A DNA stretch of 13,641 bases from WYEN01 sp049976205 (GTDB taxonomy: Archaea > Thermoproteota > Thermoprotei_A > Sulfolobales > AG1). The notes beneath the pieces were generated by a model that saw only the letters and a list, made by a program, of their open reading frames with translations, did not search any database and was not told where the DNA came from. This document shows positions 1 through 6,562 of this stretch, piece by piece. Where the stretch lies: assembly GCA_049976205.1 (NCBI GenBank), contig JBMFIR010000037.1, forward strand, positions 1-13,641, read 5' to 3'. The stretch's first letter is position 1, and each line of letters opens with the position of its first letter. The position numbers and the translations under genes were made by a program.

Positions 1-41
1 CCCTTGATAAACGGCTTCCTATCTCGTGGTGTTGGATACTC

Positions 42-51
42 ACTTTAAATC
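42..51 (-). promoter_or_regulatory. possible TATA box for a gene beyond the left edge
   Basis: Read on the minus strand, the bases just after the FkbM stop contain GATTTAAAG, a good crenarchaeal TATA-like element. A start about 26 bases downstream would fall near position 20, so it could drive a minus-strand gene outside the window. Only the short motif supports this. Confidence 0.25.
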
Positions 52-52
52 C

Positions 53-734
53 CTAGGCTCTCAGGATCTTTGCTATCACGTTGGGATCGCTATATGCTTC
101 AACGGTTATCATGTGAACACCTCTTAAATCAGCGTTCTTAAGTACTCTATACTCAGCTCCCTCAATGTCCATCTTAATAATCGTCTTACCTTTAGTGAGC
201 TTAAGGATATCATTGAGTGTTACCGTTCTAACCTTCACCCCATCACCGTATGATTCAAGACCCACGTGGTGCCCCTCGCTCCACCATGAGAGCCTCAGAT
301 CAACTACCCCCTCCGAGTCCCACACAGCCCTATTAAGTATCTTGACATTAAGTCTCTTCCTCGCTATTAACCATCTAAGTGCCCTAATATTATCAATGCA
401 AAACTTCACGGCTAGCGGGTTAGGCTCCACAGCTACTATCGTGGAGCCCGGGGGAAGACCTCACAACAGACCTCACAGTGAATGAGCAGTGATGAGCACC
501 AAGATCGACTATCGAATCAGCTTCCCTAATTTCCTCATCTGTGAAGTAGATGTTATCGAAAACATTCTCCTCAATAGATCCGAAACCGTCAGTGAACACG
601 TGGAGAGACAAAGAGCCGATTCTCAACTCTATTGAGGGGCTATAAAGAACATTTAACAGGCTAATAAACCCCCTCTTTAAGATGCTAAGCTCTTCCAACA
701 TATTCCTAACGGCAATACGATCTTCTATTATCAA
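53..734 (-). pseudogene. FkbM-type SAM-dependent methyltransferase, frameshifted
   Basis: Two minus-strand reading frames make up one FkbM-family methyltransferase, a family that O-methylates sugars or other secondary metabolites using SAM. The upstream piece (734-420) carries the SAM-binding motif I, VDLGAHHCSFT. The downstream piece (430-53) begins with VEPNP, the usual acidic motif after the second strand, and carries the KMDIEGAE motif typical of the family. Reading across the join with one base dropped near position 458 gives SVVRLPPGSTIVAVEPNP, the expected FkbM sequence, so the gene appears to carry one extra base. As it stands the first frame ends after 104 codons in a tail of unrelated sequence. 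The first frame opens with TTG at 734 and an in-frame TAA immediately before it. The original start may lie further up near 831: a short frame 831-763 (LNRLKNFSRRLL...) and a second stretch (DLSKMDNIIDNR) could be a decayed N-terminus, which would bring the protein to about 259 residues. The family call is firm. Whether this is a real pseudogene, a sequencing indel or, less likely, a recoded gene is open. Confidence 0.8.
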
Positions 735-860
735 TTATGTTATCCATCTTGCTCAGATCTTTCTACTCTGTCCGCCCGACCACTACGTGGATCCCGAGTA
801 GTCTTCTAGAGAAATTCTTTAAGCGGTTCAACTCATTGTTTTAAGCTCAGGTCCTCGAGT

Positions 861-872
861 ATTTTTAATAAA
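861..872 (-). promoter_or_regulatory. TATA-like box upstream of the FkbM gene
   Basis: The minus strand reads TTTATTAAAAAT here. Transcription about 26 bases downstream would begin near 841, which is just ahead of the ATG at 836 and TTG at 831 but over 100 bases before the TTG at 734. The spacing therefore favours an ancestral FkbM start near 831. This is motif and spacing evidence only. Confidence 0.35.
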
Positions 873-902
873 CCCAGTAGCTCTCATACATCATCCATCT
901 AG

Positions 903-2021
903 CTAGTTACTTACTTTACTTTGTTTGTTCCAGATTATTTCTTTGTTCCAGAGATTTCTTATTGCTGCGGCTATTAAGTAGATTTGTGTCGCTATCCATG
1001 TTCTGTATGGTTTGTAGAGTATGAGTAGTAGTCCTGTGACCAATATCATTAACCCAATTATGTTTCTGTTTAGTGCTGAGGCTATTGCTGATATCGCTGA
1101 TCCTAGTAGTAGCCATGGGTTCACTAGATGTAGATACGCCTCCGCTAGGAATATTTTTCTGAAGGGTTTCGGTGCTGAGTCTAGTCTATGTTTCTTGAGT
1201 GTTTTCACAAAGCTTTGTATCAGGTGCTGTGCTCTCCTGATCCTCCACTCCCCGTAGTCATCTTTTGGTATTGTCTCTATGCACCATACATCATCAGAGA
1301 CTATTGATCTGTGCCCTCTAAAAACTATTTCGGTGGCGACATAACTATCGTCAGAACCAATATCAGTTGGGAAACCACCTATCTTAATCAAGAGATCTTT
1401 CCTAAACGCAGCCAGCTCACCGTGGAAAATAGGTGTTGACCAAACCTTACTCTCAGCAACTCTAACAATATTATAATACTCTCTATAACCCTCCTCAACA
1501 CCCGCAACCCCAGGTCCCCGAGGCTTCTTAAGACAAGAAACAGCACCAACAAGAGGATCCTTGAAGAACCCAATGACCTTACTCAAGGCATCATCACTCT
1601 CCCAAAAAGAGTCGGCGTCAGTGACAACAATTATCTCGCCCGAGGCATGTCTAAGAGCATTATTCAATGAATACACTTTACCTCTTCTCACAGACTCACT
1701 AATTAAAATAGCCTTAACATCGCTGTGCTCACTAATCCATTTCTTAGCGAGCTCAGAAGTACCATCAGTCGAAGCCGAATCAACAACTATAATCTCCAGC
1801 TTATCACGAGGATAATTCTGTCTATAGACATCATTCAGCTTCTCAACAATAAAACGAGCCTCATTATATGTGGGGATAACAACACTCACCAAAGGTCTAT
1901 AACCACTGTCCCTAACCAAGCCCCAGTCCTTACCCAACCACTTTCTCAAGCTAAAATAATATATCAGAGGAACACCGAAATGAATAAGAGCAAGAACAAG
2001 AGCGACTGTGGCTCTAAGCAT
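903..2021 (-). CDS. membrane-anchored family 2 glycosyltransferase
   Basis: This 372-residue protein has an inverting GT2 catalytic domain that should transfer a sugar from a nucleotide- or lipid-linked donor on the cytoplasmic face of the membrane. An N-terminal membrane helix (residues 3-24) precedes the domain. VSVVIPTYNE at 45-54 opens the fold and VVDSAS at 79-84 carries the nucleotide-binding Asp. VTDADS at 133-138 is the DxD metal site. GGFPTDIGSDDS at 215-226 supplies the catalytic acidic residues and EWRIRRAQ near 258-265 stands in for the usual QxxRW. Two to three hydrophobic segments (about 300-360) close the protein, as in GT2 enzymes that make envelope polysaccharides or act on dolichyl-linked glycans. 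All motifs are intact, unlike the neighbouring FkbM gene 168 bases downstream, with which it may share a surface-sugar role. The ATG at 2021 is kept because it preserves the N-terminal helix. The acceptor cannot be predicted. Confidence 0.9.
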   Translation of the reverse strand: MLRATVALVLALIHFGVPLIYYFSLRKWLGKDWGLVRDSGYRPLVSVVIPTYNEARFIVEKLNDVYRQNYPRDKLEIIVVDSASTDGTSELAKKWISEHSDVKAILISESVRRGKVYSLNNALRHASGEIIVVTDADSFWESDDALSKVIGFFKDPLVGAVSCLKKPRGPGVAGVEEGYREYYNIVRVAESKVWSTPIFHGELAAFRKDLLIKIGGFPTDIGSDDSYVATEIVFRGHRSIVSDDVWCIETIPKDDYGEWRIRRAQHLIQSFVKTLKKHRLDSAPKPFRKIFLAEAYLHLVNPWLLLGSAISAIASALNRNIIGLMILVTGLLLILYKPYRTWIATQIYLIAAAIRNLWNKEIIWNKQSKVSN

Positions 2022-2123
2022 AGTTATATAAGAACTCTTTCTGTGATCTAATTCTCTTAATAATTAATGTCGAATATCCCCTTGCTAGAGAAATCTTAAG
2101 TCGAAGCTTTAGTGAGCAGAGGA

Positions 2124-2466
2124 TCACAAATATCTTCTCAGAAAATCTTTTGCTATTAATAAGCATCTCTCTGCTTCCTCTTTCTTAGGTATGTAGTCTT
2201 CGTGATATACCTTATTTCTTAAATTATTCACGTATAGAAGATCTGAGGTTAACTCCTTTATCAATTAATTCCAGCCTCACAATTTCCTCTACGCATCGTA
2301 AATAACTTAAGAATTCAACATTTCTTCCACGTGTTGTTAATAGATGCTTTAATGTGTGCTCTATAGCTAAATGTGCATGAATCACACAACTAGCATATCT
2401 TCCTCTTTTTAAATCTTCTTCAGCATCTCTAAGAAAAATTCTGGCTGTTCTACTGAACTGATTCAT
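2124..2466 (-). pseudogene. HEPN-domain protein, reading frame broken
   Basis: The first frame (ATG at 2466) encodes 80 residues matching the first half of a small HEPN protein: ARIFLRDAEEDL, then GRYASCVIHAHLAIEHTLKH, the typical HEPN helix pair. It then runs into a stop at 2224. The frame shifted by one base continues with DLLYVNNLRNKVYHEDYIP and ends with TGA at 2126-2124. That stretch contains the RX4H motif (R-N-K-V-Y-H), the catalytic signature of HEPN RNases, and the expected C-terminal helix. Dropping one base near 2244 joins NL to DLLYVNN and gives an ordinary HEPN length of about 113 residues. The gene overlaps the end of the MNT gene by 17 bases, the normal layout of a two-gene HEPN/MNT module. 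As sequenced, the encoded protein lacks its active-site half. An assembly indel is the main alternative to true inactivation. Confidence 0.75.
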
Positions 2467-3094
2467 GAAAGAATTTTAATCTCTTCACTAAATTCTCTAC
2501 GAGTATTTTAGCTTTCTCAGTATCCTGTTCCATAAATACTCTCTCGATAGTATTTATTATATCTTCCTCGTTTACTTTTTTAATAAGTTTGTCTATGGAG
2601 TAAGAGAGTTCGTATATACCTCTTGATAATAGATATGCGTTTAGTATAAGTGTGAGTGCTGAGTTTATATCTCCTATGTCTCTTGCTTCTCTTAATCTCT
2701 CGATCCCCTCATCTAAATATTTCTTAATCCACTTATCGGTATCAGGTTTCGTTATCTGAGACTTTACTTTACTCAGCCACTCATCTCCATATAGTGGGAT
2801 TCCATTAAACACTACATTAAGTATAAATGGATGAGAATCCTGTATCATCCCGAAAAACCTCTCCTCACCAATATAAATTATCTCTAGGATCCTGTCATCA
2901 AGTATTTCATGAGAAGAATCTATATCCTTAAAATCTCTTAAGACAACAGCTACATCAATGTCACTAGCGCCACTAAAATACTCAGTAACAAAACTGCCGA
3001 AAACAACTATGCAAACCACATTGTCTACGCTACGGATTATTCTCTCAGCAATGTCTCTAAGCTTATTTAAGAGAGCACTATTCCTCATAATCAA
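2450..3094 (-). CDS. MNT-type minimal nucleotidyltransferase (antitoxin of HEPN/MNT pair)
   Basis: This 214-residue protein is a DNA polymerase beta-superfamily nucleotidyltransferase. The signature GSX10DXD is exact: G33-S34, ten residues, then D45-I-D47. An acidic residue on the next strand (E71 in RILEIIYI) may serve as the third metal ligand, where MntA proteins usually have Asp. The second half (about 105-210) is all helical and unusually long for a minimal NT, possibly a vestigial HEPN-like or substrate-binding bundle. In characterised MntA/HepT systems the NT adenylylates a Tyr of the HEPN RNase and silences it. Here the presumed partner follows with a 17-base overlap but is frame-broken. 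The TTG start at 3094 is supported by GGAG at 3104-3101, six bases ahead. An ATG two codons later (3088) is the alternative. Since the partner is a plain HEPN with RX4H and no trailing Tyr, the exact chemistry is uncertain. Confidence 0.85.
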   Translation of the reverse strand: MIMRNSALLNKLRDIAERIIRSVDNVVCIVVFGSFVTEYFSGASDIDVAVVLRDFKDIDSSHEILDDRILEIIYIGEERFFGMIQDSHPFILNVVFNGIPLYGDEWLSKVKSQITKPDTDKWIKKYLDEGIERLREARDIGDINSALTLILNAYLLSRGIYELSYSIDKLIKKVNEEDIINTIERVFMEQDTEKAKILVENLVKRLKFFHESVQ

Positions 3095-3118
3095 TGTAAA
3101 CTCCTAATGCTACTGCCG

Positions 3119-3126
3119 AAATATTT
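3119..3126 (-). promoter_or_regulatory. TATA-like box of the MNT/HEPN pair
   Basis: AAATATTT is centred about 28 bases before the TTG at 3094, the spacing expected for a leaderless or nearly leaderless crenarchaeal transcript. It is the only such element in the 111-base gap after the fusion gene. Motif evidence only. Confidence 0.35.
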
Positions 3127-3205
3127 GTCTCAGTCCTTGAGCATTTTTCTAGATCCGCTAGAAACACTATAGATCCTTCTCAGATACCAAAAGTGTCTTA
3201 GAAGT

Positions 3206-4030
3206 CTACTTCGAGAAAACTTCATCATAGTACTTCTCTAGTCTCGGTCTCATGTCAAGATACTCTTTCATGATCCTAATCTCAAAATTTATTCTCTCCT
3301 CGCTATCTCTATCAACAACTACCAGACCCTTAGAAACCACCTCATATGCTAGTAGCAGAGGCGCTATCCAAAGATCAACGACATCAACTCTTTTACTAAG
3401 CCTATCCTCAAGCTCATGCATAAGCTCAACATGTTCTCTCCACCCAAGAGGCCTCTTAGCATAGACAGCTACATCAATATCACTATCCTCTCTAAATTCA
3501 CCCGTAGCATAAGAGCCGAAGACATATGCGAAAACTATATCGCTTCTCTTCTCTAAGACTTCTTTAATTATATTCAAAATACTTTCTAATATCTTCTCCC
3601 GAGGATCTATACTTTTACTCGTGGTATACTCATATATTTTATCTATGATACGCTCAAGCTCTTCTACTTCTTGTAAGACCTTAAATAACTCGTCATACTT
3701 AATTTCCGCGTATGCGTGCACAAGTATGTTTCTGAGACCTATCCACGACTCAAGTCTCTTAGACTCCTCACTACTTAACACACCATAATCTTTAAAGATC
3801 TTTGCAATATCTCTATATCTCCCAGGCCTAGATAACTTGAGGAGAGATGCGAACCTCATACCAACATCTATTACGGCCTCGAGCACTAAATGCAGATATC
3901 TCTCAATAGCACCTCTCAACACATAATCCTCAAAATCTCGAGGATCTCTAATTCTCGACTTAAGCTCTCGCACAATTTTTAAATAACTCTTAGCAATAGT
4001 TAATTTATCTTTAATAATCATTGTATACAT
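3206..4030 (-). CDS. HepT-MntA fusion: HEPN RNase and nucleotidyltransferase in one chain
   Basis: Both halves of a HepT/MntA toxin-antitoxin system occur in one 274-residue protein. Residues 1-135 are a DUF86 (HepT) HEPN domain: helices with GRYRDIAKIF near 70-79 and then RNILVHAY at 100-107, an exact RX4HXY motif (R100, H105, Y107). Residues 145-274 are an MntA nucleotidyltransferase with GSYATGEFREDSDID at 172-186 (GSX10DXD) and RVDVVDL at 214-220, whose D216 can be the third metal ligand. In separate-gene systems MntA adds AMP to the HepT Tyr (here Y107) and blocks the RNase. The fusion would make that control intramolecular or between two copies in a dimer. All catalytic residues are present, so both activities are predicted. 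ATG at 4030 has GAGG directly against it. The in-frame ATG at 4021 lies nine bases beyond the same GAGG and may be the real start. It lies between the ATPase region and the separate MNT/HEPN pair, all transcribed the same way. Confidence 0.9.
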   Translation of the reverse strand: MYTMIIKDKLTIAKSYLKIVRELKSRIRDPRDFEDYVLRGAIERYLHLVLEAVIDVGMRFASLLKLSRPGRYRDIAKIFKDYGVLSSEESKRLESWIGLRNILVHAYAEIKYDELFKVLQEVEELERIIDKIYEYTTSKSIDPREKILESILNIIKEVLEKRSDIVFAYVFGSYATGEFREDSDIDVAVYAKRPLGWREHVELMHELEDRLSKRVDVVDLWIAPLLLAYEVVSKGLVVVDRDSEERINFEIRIMKEYLDMRPRLEKYYDEVFSK

Positions 4031-4165
4031 CCTCTACTGAACTAAATCTTCAAAATCTTTTTCAGCTCGCTAGATCCTGTTAGTAGATTAATATTAAAAA
4101 CCACATGAATTTCAAGAATATGATGCCTGTACCTGAATATTTATTGAAACAGTTTACTGAGGATC

Positions 4166-4395
4166 TTAGGATCCTGTATCCGACTCTATGACCTCGGCTA
4201 GAGGTTTATTATCTCCTCTTTTCCAACCGTATTTACCGTCAGATGTTCTGTATCTCACCAGATCATATTTCTCAATAAATTCAAGCACTGATCTCCTGAA
4301 TCCGTGAAGAATATTCTCTTCATCACATACTATGATTCCGTCATAACCGATGTTGATACCCAGAGAAGTTAATTTACAACTGAAAGCCTCACCAT
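4166..4395 (-). pseudogene. small unrecognised gene, probably frameshifted
   Basis: An ATG at 4395 follows the ATPase stop (4398-4396) with no gap, a common operon arrangement, but its frame ends after eight codons. The frame one base off is open from 4414 to a TAA at 4168-4166 and reads like real protein: charged and well mixed, with LTSLGINIGYDGIIV followed by FIEKYDLVRYR and DGKYGWKRGDNKP. It has no ATG, and its only GTG lies in the middle. Adding one base near 4370 would fuse the ATG to this frame and give a protein of about 76 residues. I do not recognise the family. It could also be the end of a larger lost gene. Without a homologue, chance openness of a short frame is not excluded. Confidence 0.4.
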
Positions 4396-5460
4396 TTATG
4401 GCGGGGATGAAAATTTATAAGTTATGTGTTCTCTAAGTGTTTTTTTGAGAGCTTCTCTATGTAGTGGTGTCTGCCACGCTACGTGTTTCCCTATTCCTAG
4501 CTCAGGGTCTTGTTCTGGTGGTGGTGTATCGATCCATAGGAAATCTTTTCTAGCTGGTATATCAATAACTAGATTCAACTCTACTAATTTCTCTAGAAGC
4601 TCTACTCCTTCTCTACCTCTCTCAAGTAGTTTATCAGGATCCTCAAGAGCCTCGCTTAATAGTTTCTTCTCGTCTTGTGTTAGAGATGCTATGAAGGTTC
4701 TTAATCTCTTTCTCTCAATAATTGAATCCACGATATTCTCTACGCGCCAATTAGTTTCGTAGAGTTGTGCTAGTAGTTTAGGATTACCACCTGTTAATCT
4801 CCAAGTCTCATTGAAGCTGAGTTTTTTATCTGGTAATGCATTGTATAGTTGCCTGAAGCCTTCCTCGGACATATTCCACATAGGTAGAGGCTCAGCCCAT
4901 CTATGTCTGCCAATCTCTCTTCTTGAAACACCCTCACTCGTAGAAACAATAGCGATCATCTTATCATAACTTCTCGGCGGATACTCAATGATGTTAAGCA
5001 GACTCTTAACATAAGTCGCAGCCTTATCTAATCCAATAGCTTGAAAAATCTCATCAACTAAAATCGCAATCTTCTTCCTACCAGCCCTGAGAGCGTAGCT
5101 CCCAAAATCTATTGCTAAAGAAGCCAGCCTCAGAGACGCTACGCCAAGAACCTCTGAGGCTGCGTCAACAAATCTCTTAATGAAATCCCTCAGATCTGTG
5201 TAAGCTATAAAATCTCTCATGAGAGGATCCACATAAATCACATCGAAACCAAGCTCTCTCAAAACCTCAGCTGATTGTCTAAGCCAAGCACTCTTACCAC
5301 AACCCTCAGGACCAAAAACAACTTTAACATCACTAACACCTTTCTCAGCCCACTCAACAACTCTTCTCAACCCAAGATCTCTATCAACAAACTCAATCTC
5401 TAAACCAGATGCAAAAAGAAGCTTAATTCTCTTCATCAAAACTCTTCTCGGTCTCTCCAT
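4396..5460 (-). CDS. archaeal P-loop ATPase (ATPase_2 / STAND-like family)
   Basis: This 354-residue protein belongs to the archaeal ATPases with a AAA-like core and a C-terminal winged helix, which are abundant in Crenarchaeota and mostly uncharacterised. GPEGCGKSA at 50-58 is the Walker A loop, IAILVDEIF at 131-139 the Walker B strand, and AIVSTSEG at 170-177 looks like sensor 1. RLTGGNPKLL at 221-230 is the family's LTGGNP motif. The remaining 110 residues contain a winged-helix-like TQDEKKLLSEAL segment and end in a conserved-looking GIGKHVAWQTPLHREAL. No membrane segment is seen, so it is probably cytoplasmic. ATG at 5460 is preceded by GGAGG (5467-5463), though only two bases away. Related proteins are often mobile or paired with defence or toxin-like genes, and here the gene lies upstream of the HepT-MntA fusion. 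A functional link to that fusion or to the small gene before it is only positional. Confidence 0.85.
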   Translation of the reverse strand: MERPRRVLMKRIKLLFASGLEIEFVDRDLGLRRVVEWAEKGVSDVKVVFGPEGCGKSAWLRQSAEVLRELGFDVIYVDPLMRDFIAYTDLRDFIKRFVDAASEVLGVASLRLASLAIDFGSYALRAGRKKIAILVDEIFQAIGLDKAATYVKSLLNIIEYPPRSYDKMIAIVSTSEGVSRREIGRHRWAEPLPMWNMSEEGFRQLYNALPDKKLSFNETWRLTGGNPKLLAQLYETNWRVENIVDSIIERKRLRTFIASLTQDEKKLLSEALEDPDKLLERGREGVELLEKLVELNLVIDIPARKDFLWIDTPPPEQDPELGIGKHVAWQTPLHREALKKTLREHITYKFSSPP

Positions 5461-5506
5461 CGCCTCCTAACAGCGCATCCATCTACCCAGAGGATCTTCC
5501 CAGGCT

Positions 5507-5956
5507 CTAACCATATACTCTGTACATAGGTGGATTATGTAGATAAGATAATCCTATGACTAAGAGCTTAGAGACGTCTCGAAGAATCTCACGCAGCCTA
5601 TGTAAATGACTTCTGAGTGAGACAAGAATACCGTAGAACAAGGCTCTCCCACGGATCGTGTAAAGCTCTATCTCGAGGAATATCTCAATAAGAATAGATC
5701 TGAGCACAGGAGACTTGATGATCCCGAGGAAGCGAGAGAGATAGAGAAGAGCCCTCCTCTCAGAACTAAATCTTCTCCACACACCCACGCGAATAGCCTT
5801 TCTAAAATACTTATCCACGACATCACCAGTAATTCTCCTAGGAATAATTAGATCAGCAAGAAGCTTCCGTGCCTCCGAAAATGATTCAGTGGCTGATTTC
5901 CTCATCAAGTAATCAGTGAACTCGTGAGTCAGTAAAACCATGCTGAGATACAACAC
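5507..5956 (-). CDS. unrecognised basic helical protein
   Basis: I do not recognise this family. The 149-residue product is predicted almost entirely helical, rich in Arg, Leu and Ile, with no signal peptide, no cysteines and no clear membrane segment. A central stretch WRRFSSERRALLYLSRFL alternates charge and hydrophobicity. The first codon is GTG at 5956. A TATA-like TTTAAAT is centred about 26 bases before it, which fits a leaderless GTG start. An ATG five codons in (5941) is the alternative and would have its own AT-rich box at 5961-5970. It ends 46 bases before the ATPase gene and could be cotranscribed with it. Its length, even codon use and promoter argue for a real gene. Confidence 0.65.
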   Translation of the reverse strand: MLYLSMVLLTHEFTDYLMRKSATESFSEARKLLADLIIPRRITGDVVDKYFRKAIRVGVWRRFSSERRALLYLSRFLGIIKSPVLRSILIEIFLEIELYTIRGRALFYGILVSLRSHLHRLREILRDVSKLLVIGLSYLHNPPMYRVYG

Positions 5957-5978
5957 CGTATTTATTTAGAATCCAAGA

Positions 5979-5988
5979 ATTTAAATAC
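5979..5988 (-). promoter_or_regulatory. TATA box for the gene at 5956
   Basis: The minus strand reads GTATTTAAAT, close to the crenarchaeal TATA consensus, and its centre lies about 26-27 bases before the GTG at 5956. It falls in the 57-base gap after the YdjM-like gene, marking a likely transcription unit boundary between the ABC cassette and the ATPase region. Confidence 0.5.
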
Positions 5989-6013
5989 TAACTGCGTGAG
6001 CTCATTAAATTAT

Positions 6014-6544
6014 TTAGATACTACGGGTTTCTCTCCGAACAATTATCTTCAACATAAATAATGATATGAATACTATGATTAATGAAACGAGCCATGTATG
6101 AGGATCTATTAATGGTCCTCCACTACTTGATCCGATCCCATGCTCTGAAGTAACTAAATTAATATTTGCACTAATACTTATCTTATCACCTACTCTACCC
6201 CCAGATATATCTATACTTAAGTAGTAGCCCTGATCTGTTAGTGGCCAGAGTATTGGTGTTGGAGACCAAGCGAGATCCATTAAAATATGGAGAGTGTATA
6301 GAGTAGATGTTAAAAACAATATTTTTCTCAGCTTACTACCCATATTTCTAGTGTAGAGATATAGTGATATCAACGTAATTGGTGCAGAGAGTAAGAGACT
6401 ATGTGTAGGTGATCTATGCATTGATAAAAATGCGTCTATGTCAGGGAGTAAGCCTGATAAAGCGACTATCACAGATAAATATGATCTCAGAGCAATAACT
6501 GTGATCAAGAGACTGATAGCATAATGGGTCAATAGATCAGGCAT
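6014..6544 (-). CDS. YdjM-like membrane-bound metal-dependent hydrolase
   Basis: This 176-residue membrane protein has the metal-ligand pattern of the YdjM / DUF457 family, putative membrane-embedded hydrolases named by similarity to phospholipase-type enzymes. The motifs in order are H7 near the start, GLLPDIDAF at 31-39 (D35, D37), HRSPTH at 43-48 (H43, H48) and LHILMDLAWSPTPILWPL at 85-102 (H86, D90). All expected His and Asp ligands are there. About four membrane helices cover residues 8-100. A hydrophilic loop (105-150) with a Ser/Gly patch follows, then a last helix at 151-166 with a basic tail. The gene starts 18 bases after the ABC ATPase and is the last of the cassette. That placement suggests it acts on a membrane substrate handled by the transporter, which is inference. 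The substrate of the family is not established. Confidence 0.8.
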   Translation of the reverse strand: MPDLLTHYAISLLITVIALRSYLSVIVALSGLLPDIDAFLSMHRSPTHSLLLSAPITLISLYLYTRNMGSKLRKILFLTSTLYTLHILMDLAWSPTPILWPLTDQGYYLSIDISGGRVGDKISISANINLVTSEHGIGSSSGGPLIDPHTWLVSLIIVFISLFMLKIIVRRETRSI

Positions 6545-6562
6545 AAAGACACTAATACAATA

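Noticed and set aside
456..476. Nine-base direct repeat GTGAGGTCT, 12 bases apart, next to the FkbM break
   Set aside because: A 12-base duplication would keep the frame and so cannot cause the break; it is too short to call a repeat element, though slippage nearby is possible.
165..485. Plus-strand open frame of 106 codons
   Set aside because: It lies opposite the FkbM gene, has a Ser/Leu/Thr-rich low-complexity translation typical of antisense frames, and shows no family motif.
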